In this document: positions 44,905 through 45,236 of the stretch, piece after piece
How the letters are laid out: each line of letters begins with the position of its first letter
Position numbering within the stretch: position 1 is the stretch's first letter
Assembly: GCA_017437755.1 (NCBI GenBank)
Contig: JAFRXI010000026.1
Span: 1 to 45,236, forward strand
Length of the DNA stretch: 45,236 nt
Direction of reading: 5' to 3'
Source: Bacteroidales bacterium
GTDB taxonomy: Bacteria; Bacteroidota; Bacteroidia; Bacteroidales; UBA932
The notes under the pieces: generated by a model
Seen by the model: only the letters and a program-made list of their open reading frames with translations
The model's database searches: none
Told to the model about the DNA's origin: nothing
Program-made: the position numbers and the translations under genes

Positions 44905-44947
44905 AAACAAAGGCCGCCGGGAATAATTTCCCTCATGGTTTTTTGTT
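44905..44947 (+). terminator. Plus-strand terminator, left half of a mirrored pair
   Basis: The hairpin GGGAA-TAAT-TTCCC (44919-44932) lies inside AAACAAAGGCCGCC ... TGGTTTTTTGTTT. Read on the plus strand it ends in a T-run. It would terminate read-through from the gene remnant. Confidence 0.65.
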
Positions 44948-45022
44948 TATCCAGCCATGCAAGCAAGCTTGCTGCCGGATAAACAAAAAACCACCAGACA
45001 AAATGTCTGGCGGCCTTTGTTT
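44937..45022 (-). terminator. Minus-strand terminator after tRNA-Ala, right half of a mirrored pair
   Basis: The hairpin CCAGACA-TTT-TGTCTGG (plus-strand 44994-45010), then TGGTTTTTTG on the minus strand, follows tRNA-Ala directly. It is flanked by the same outer (14-bp) and inner (16-bp) sequences as the plus-strand copy, in inverted orientation. Confidence 0.8.
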
Positions 45023-45023
45023 G

Positions 45024-45096
45024 TGGAGGTAGTCGGATTCGAACCGGCGACTTCATGCTTGCAAAGCATGCGCTCTACCAGCTGAGCTATACCCCC
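45024..45096 (-). tRNA. tRNA-Ala (anticodon TGC)
   Basis: A 73-nt tRNA on the minus strand. The acceptor GGGGGTA pairs with TACCTCC (one G-T), the D-arm is GCTCAGCTGGTAGAGC, and the anticodon stem CATGC/GCATG encloses TTTGCAA, giving anticodon TGC. The T-arm is GCCGGTTCGAATCCGAC. CCA is not encoded. Confidence 0.96.
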
Positions 45097-45100
45097 GTAC

Positions 45101-45128
45101 AAAAAAAAGCCGGTCTGGTGGCCGGCTT
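45101..45128 (-). terminator. Intrinsic terminator between tRNA-Ile and tRNA-Ala
   Basis: AAGCCGG pairs with CCGGCTT (plus-strand 45107-45113 and 45122-45128) and is followed on the minus strand by eight Ts. It starts 2 bp after the tRNA-Ile 3' end and leaves 4 bp before tRNA-Ala. Confidence 0.8.
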
Positions 45129-45130
45129 CG

Positions 45131-45204
45131 TAGGCCCTGGCAGAGTTGAACTGCCGACCTCTACATTATCAGTGTAGCGCTCTAACCAACTGAGCTAAGA
45201 GCCT
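45131..45204 (-). tRNA. tRNA-Ile (anticodon GAT)
   Basis: A 74-nt tRNA on the minus strand. The acceptor AGGCTCT pairs with AGGGCCT (one T-G), and the D-arm GCTCAGTTGGTTAGAGC is typical. The anticodon stem CTACA/TGTAG encloses CTGATAA, giving GAT. The T-arm is GGCAGTTCAACTCTGCC and the discriminator is A. Only 32 bp remain upstream before the window ends, with no 16S rRNA sequence in it. Confidence 0.96.
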
Positions 45205-45236
45205 GTATAATAATGAAAGACTTAGGAAAGCAGCCC

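Noticed and set aside
44678-44926. Alternative plus-strand frames with repeated ELRSPRG
   Set aside because: The repeated peptide comes from the 25-bp direct DNA repeats. The frames have no signal, promoter or family.
45024-45236. Internal spacer of an rRNA operon
   Set aside because: The tRNA pair fits, but no 16S or 23S sequence is seen on either side. Two terminators would stop an rRNA transcript here.

Overview
The window reads as GC-rich chromosomal DNA from an uncultured-type member of the Bacteroidales (Bacteroidota). The evidence is a SusC/SusD pair, many Bacteroidota-style lipoproteins, a FeoA-FeoB fusion, an ATP synthase operon in the order atpD-C-B-E-F-H-A-G with a very short epsilon subunit, and recurrent promoters of the Bacteroidetes sigma type (-33 TTG, 19-21 nt spacer, -7 TAnnTTTG). 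Shine-Dalgarno sequences are mostly absent. I could not run a search, so genus-level placement is not attempted.

Layout. Positions 1-429 hold the 3' end of enolase, convergent with a long minus-strand block: rsgA, a MATE transporter and the whole F1Fo ATP synthase operon (9573 down to 550). Divergent from rsgA is an overlapping plus-strand trio (polyprenyl synthase, U32 peptidase family, lipoprotein cyclophilin). Then come a spacer with a 26-bp direct repeat, a secreted protein, queH and a lipoprotein on the minus strand, and a four-gene SusC/SusD locus (14998-21678) with no CAZyme or regulator. From 21727 to 30544 lies a mixed segment: beta-ketoacyl synthase, LemA and DUF2207 membrane proteins, a DUF4886 lipoprotein, a phytoene-desaturase-like oxidoreductase, a 223-bp element bounded by perfect 25-bp inverted repeats, then FabG, a LolA-like protein and a lipoprotein. 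The lipid-type genes resemble pieces of the aryl-polyene/flexirubin-type clusters of this phylum.

Next come rpsP-rimM (minus), a hemerythrin-like protein with an atypical response regulator, feoAB, a TPR-membrane-LuxR regulator, tRNA-Leu(GAG) and an outer-membrane barrel. A GH43-esterase operon (minus), a secreted protein joining a UGSC-like domain to a second uncharacterised domain, a choloylglycine-hydrolase-like enzyme and an unknown secreted protein follow. The last kilobase is repeat-rich and nearly gene-free: 33-bp direct repeats, a truncated gene remnant, a mirrored terminator pair, and tRNA-Ala(TGC) and tRNA-Ile(GAT) on the minus strand without any rRNA next to them inside the window.

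The best candidates for something new are the secreted UGSC-type fusion protein (40322-42325), the 223-bp inverted-repeat element (28136-28358), and a recurring promoter layout in which ATG follows the -7 box by only 4-7 nt, implying leaderless transcripts.
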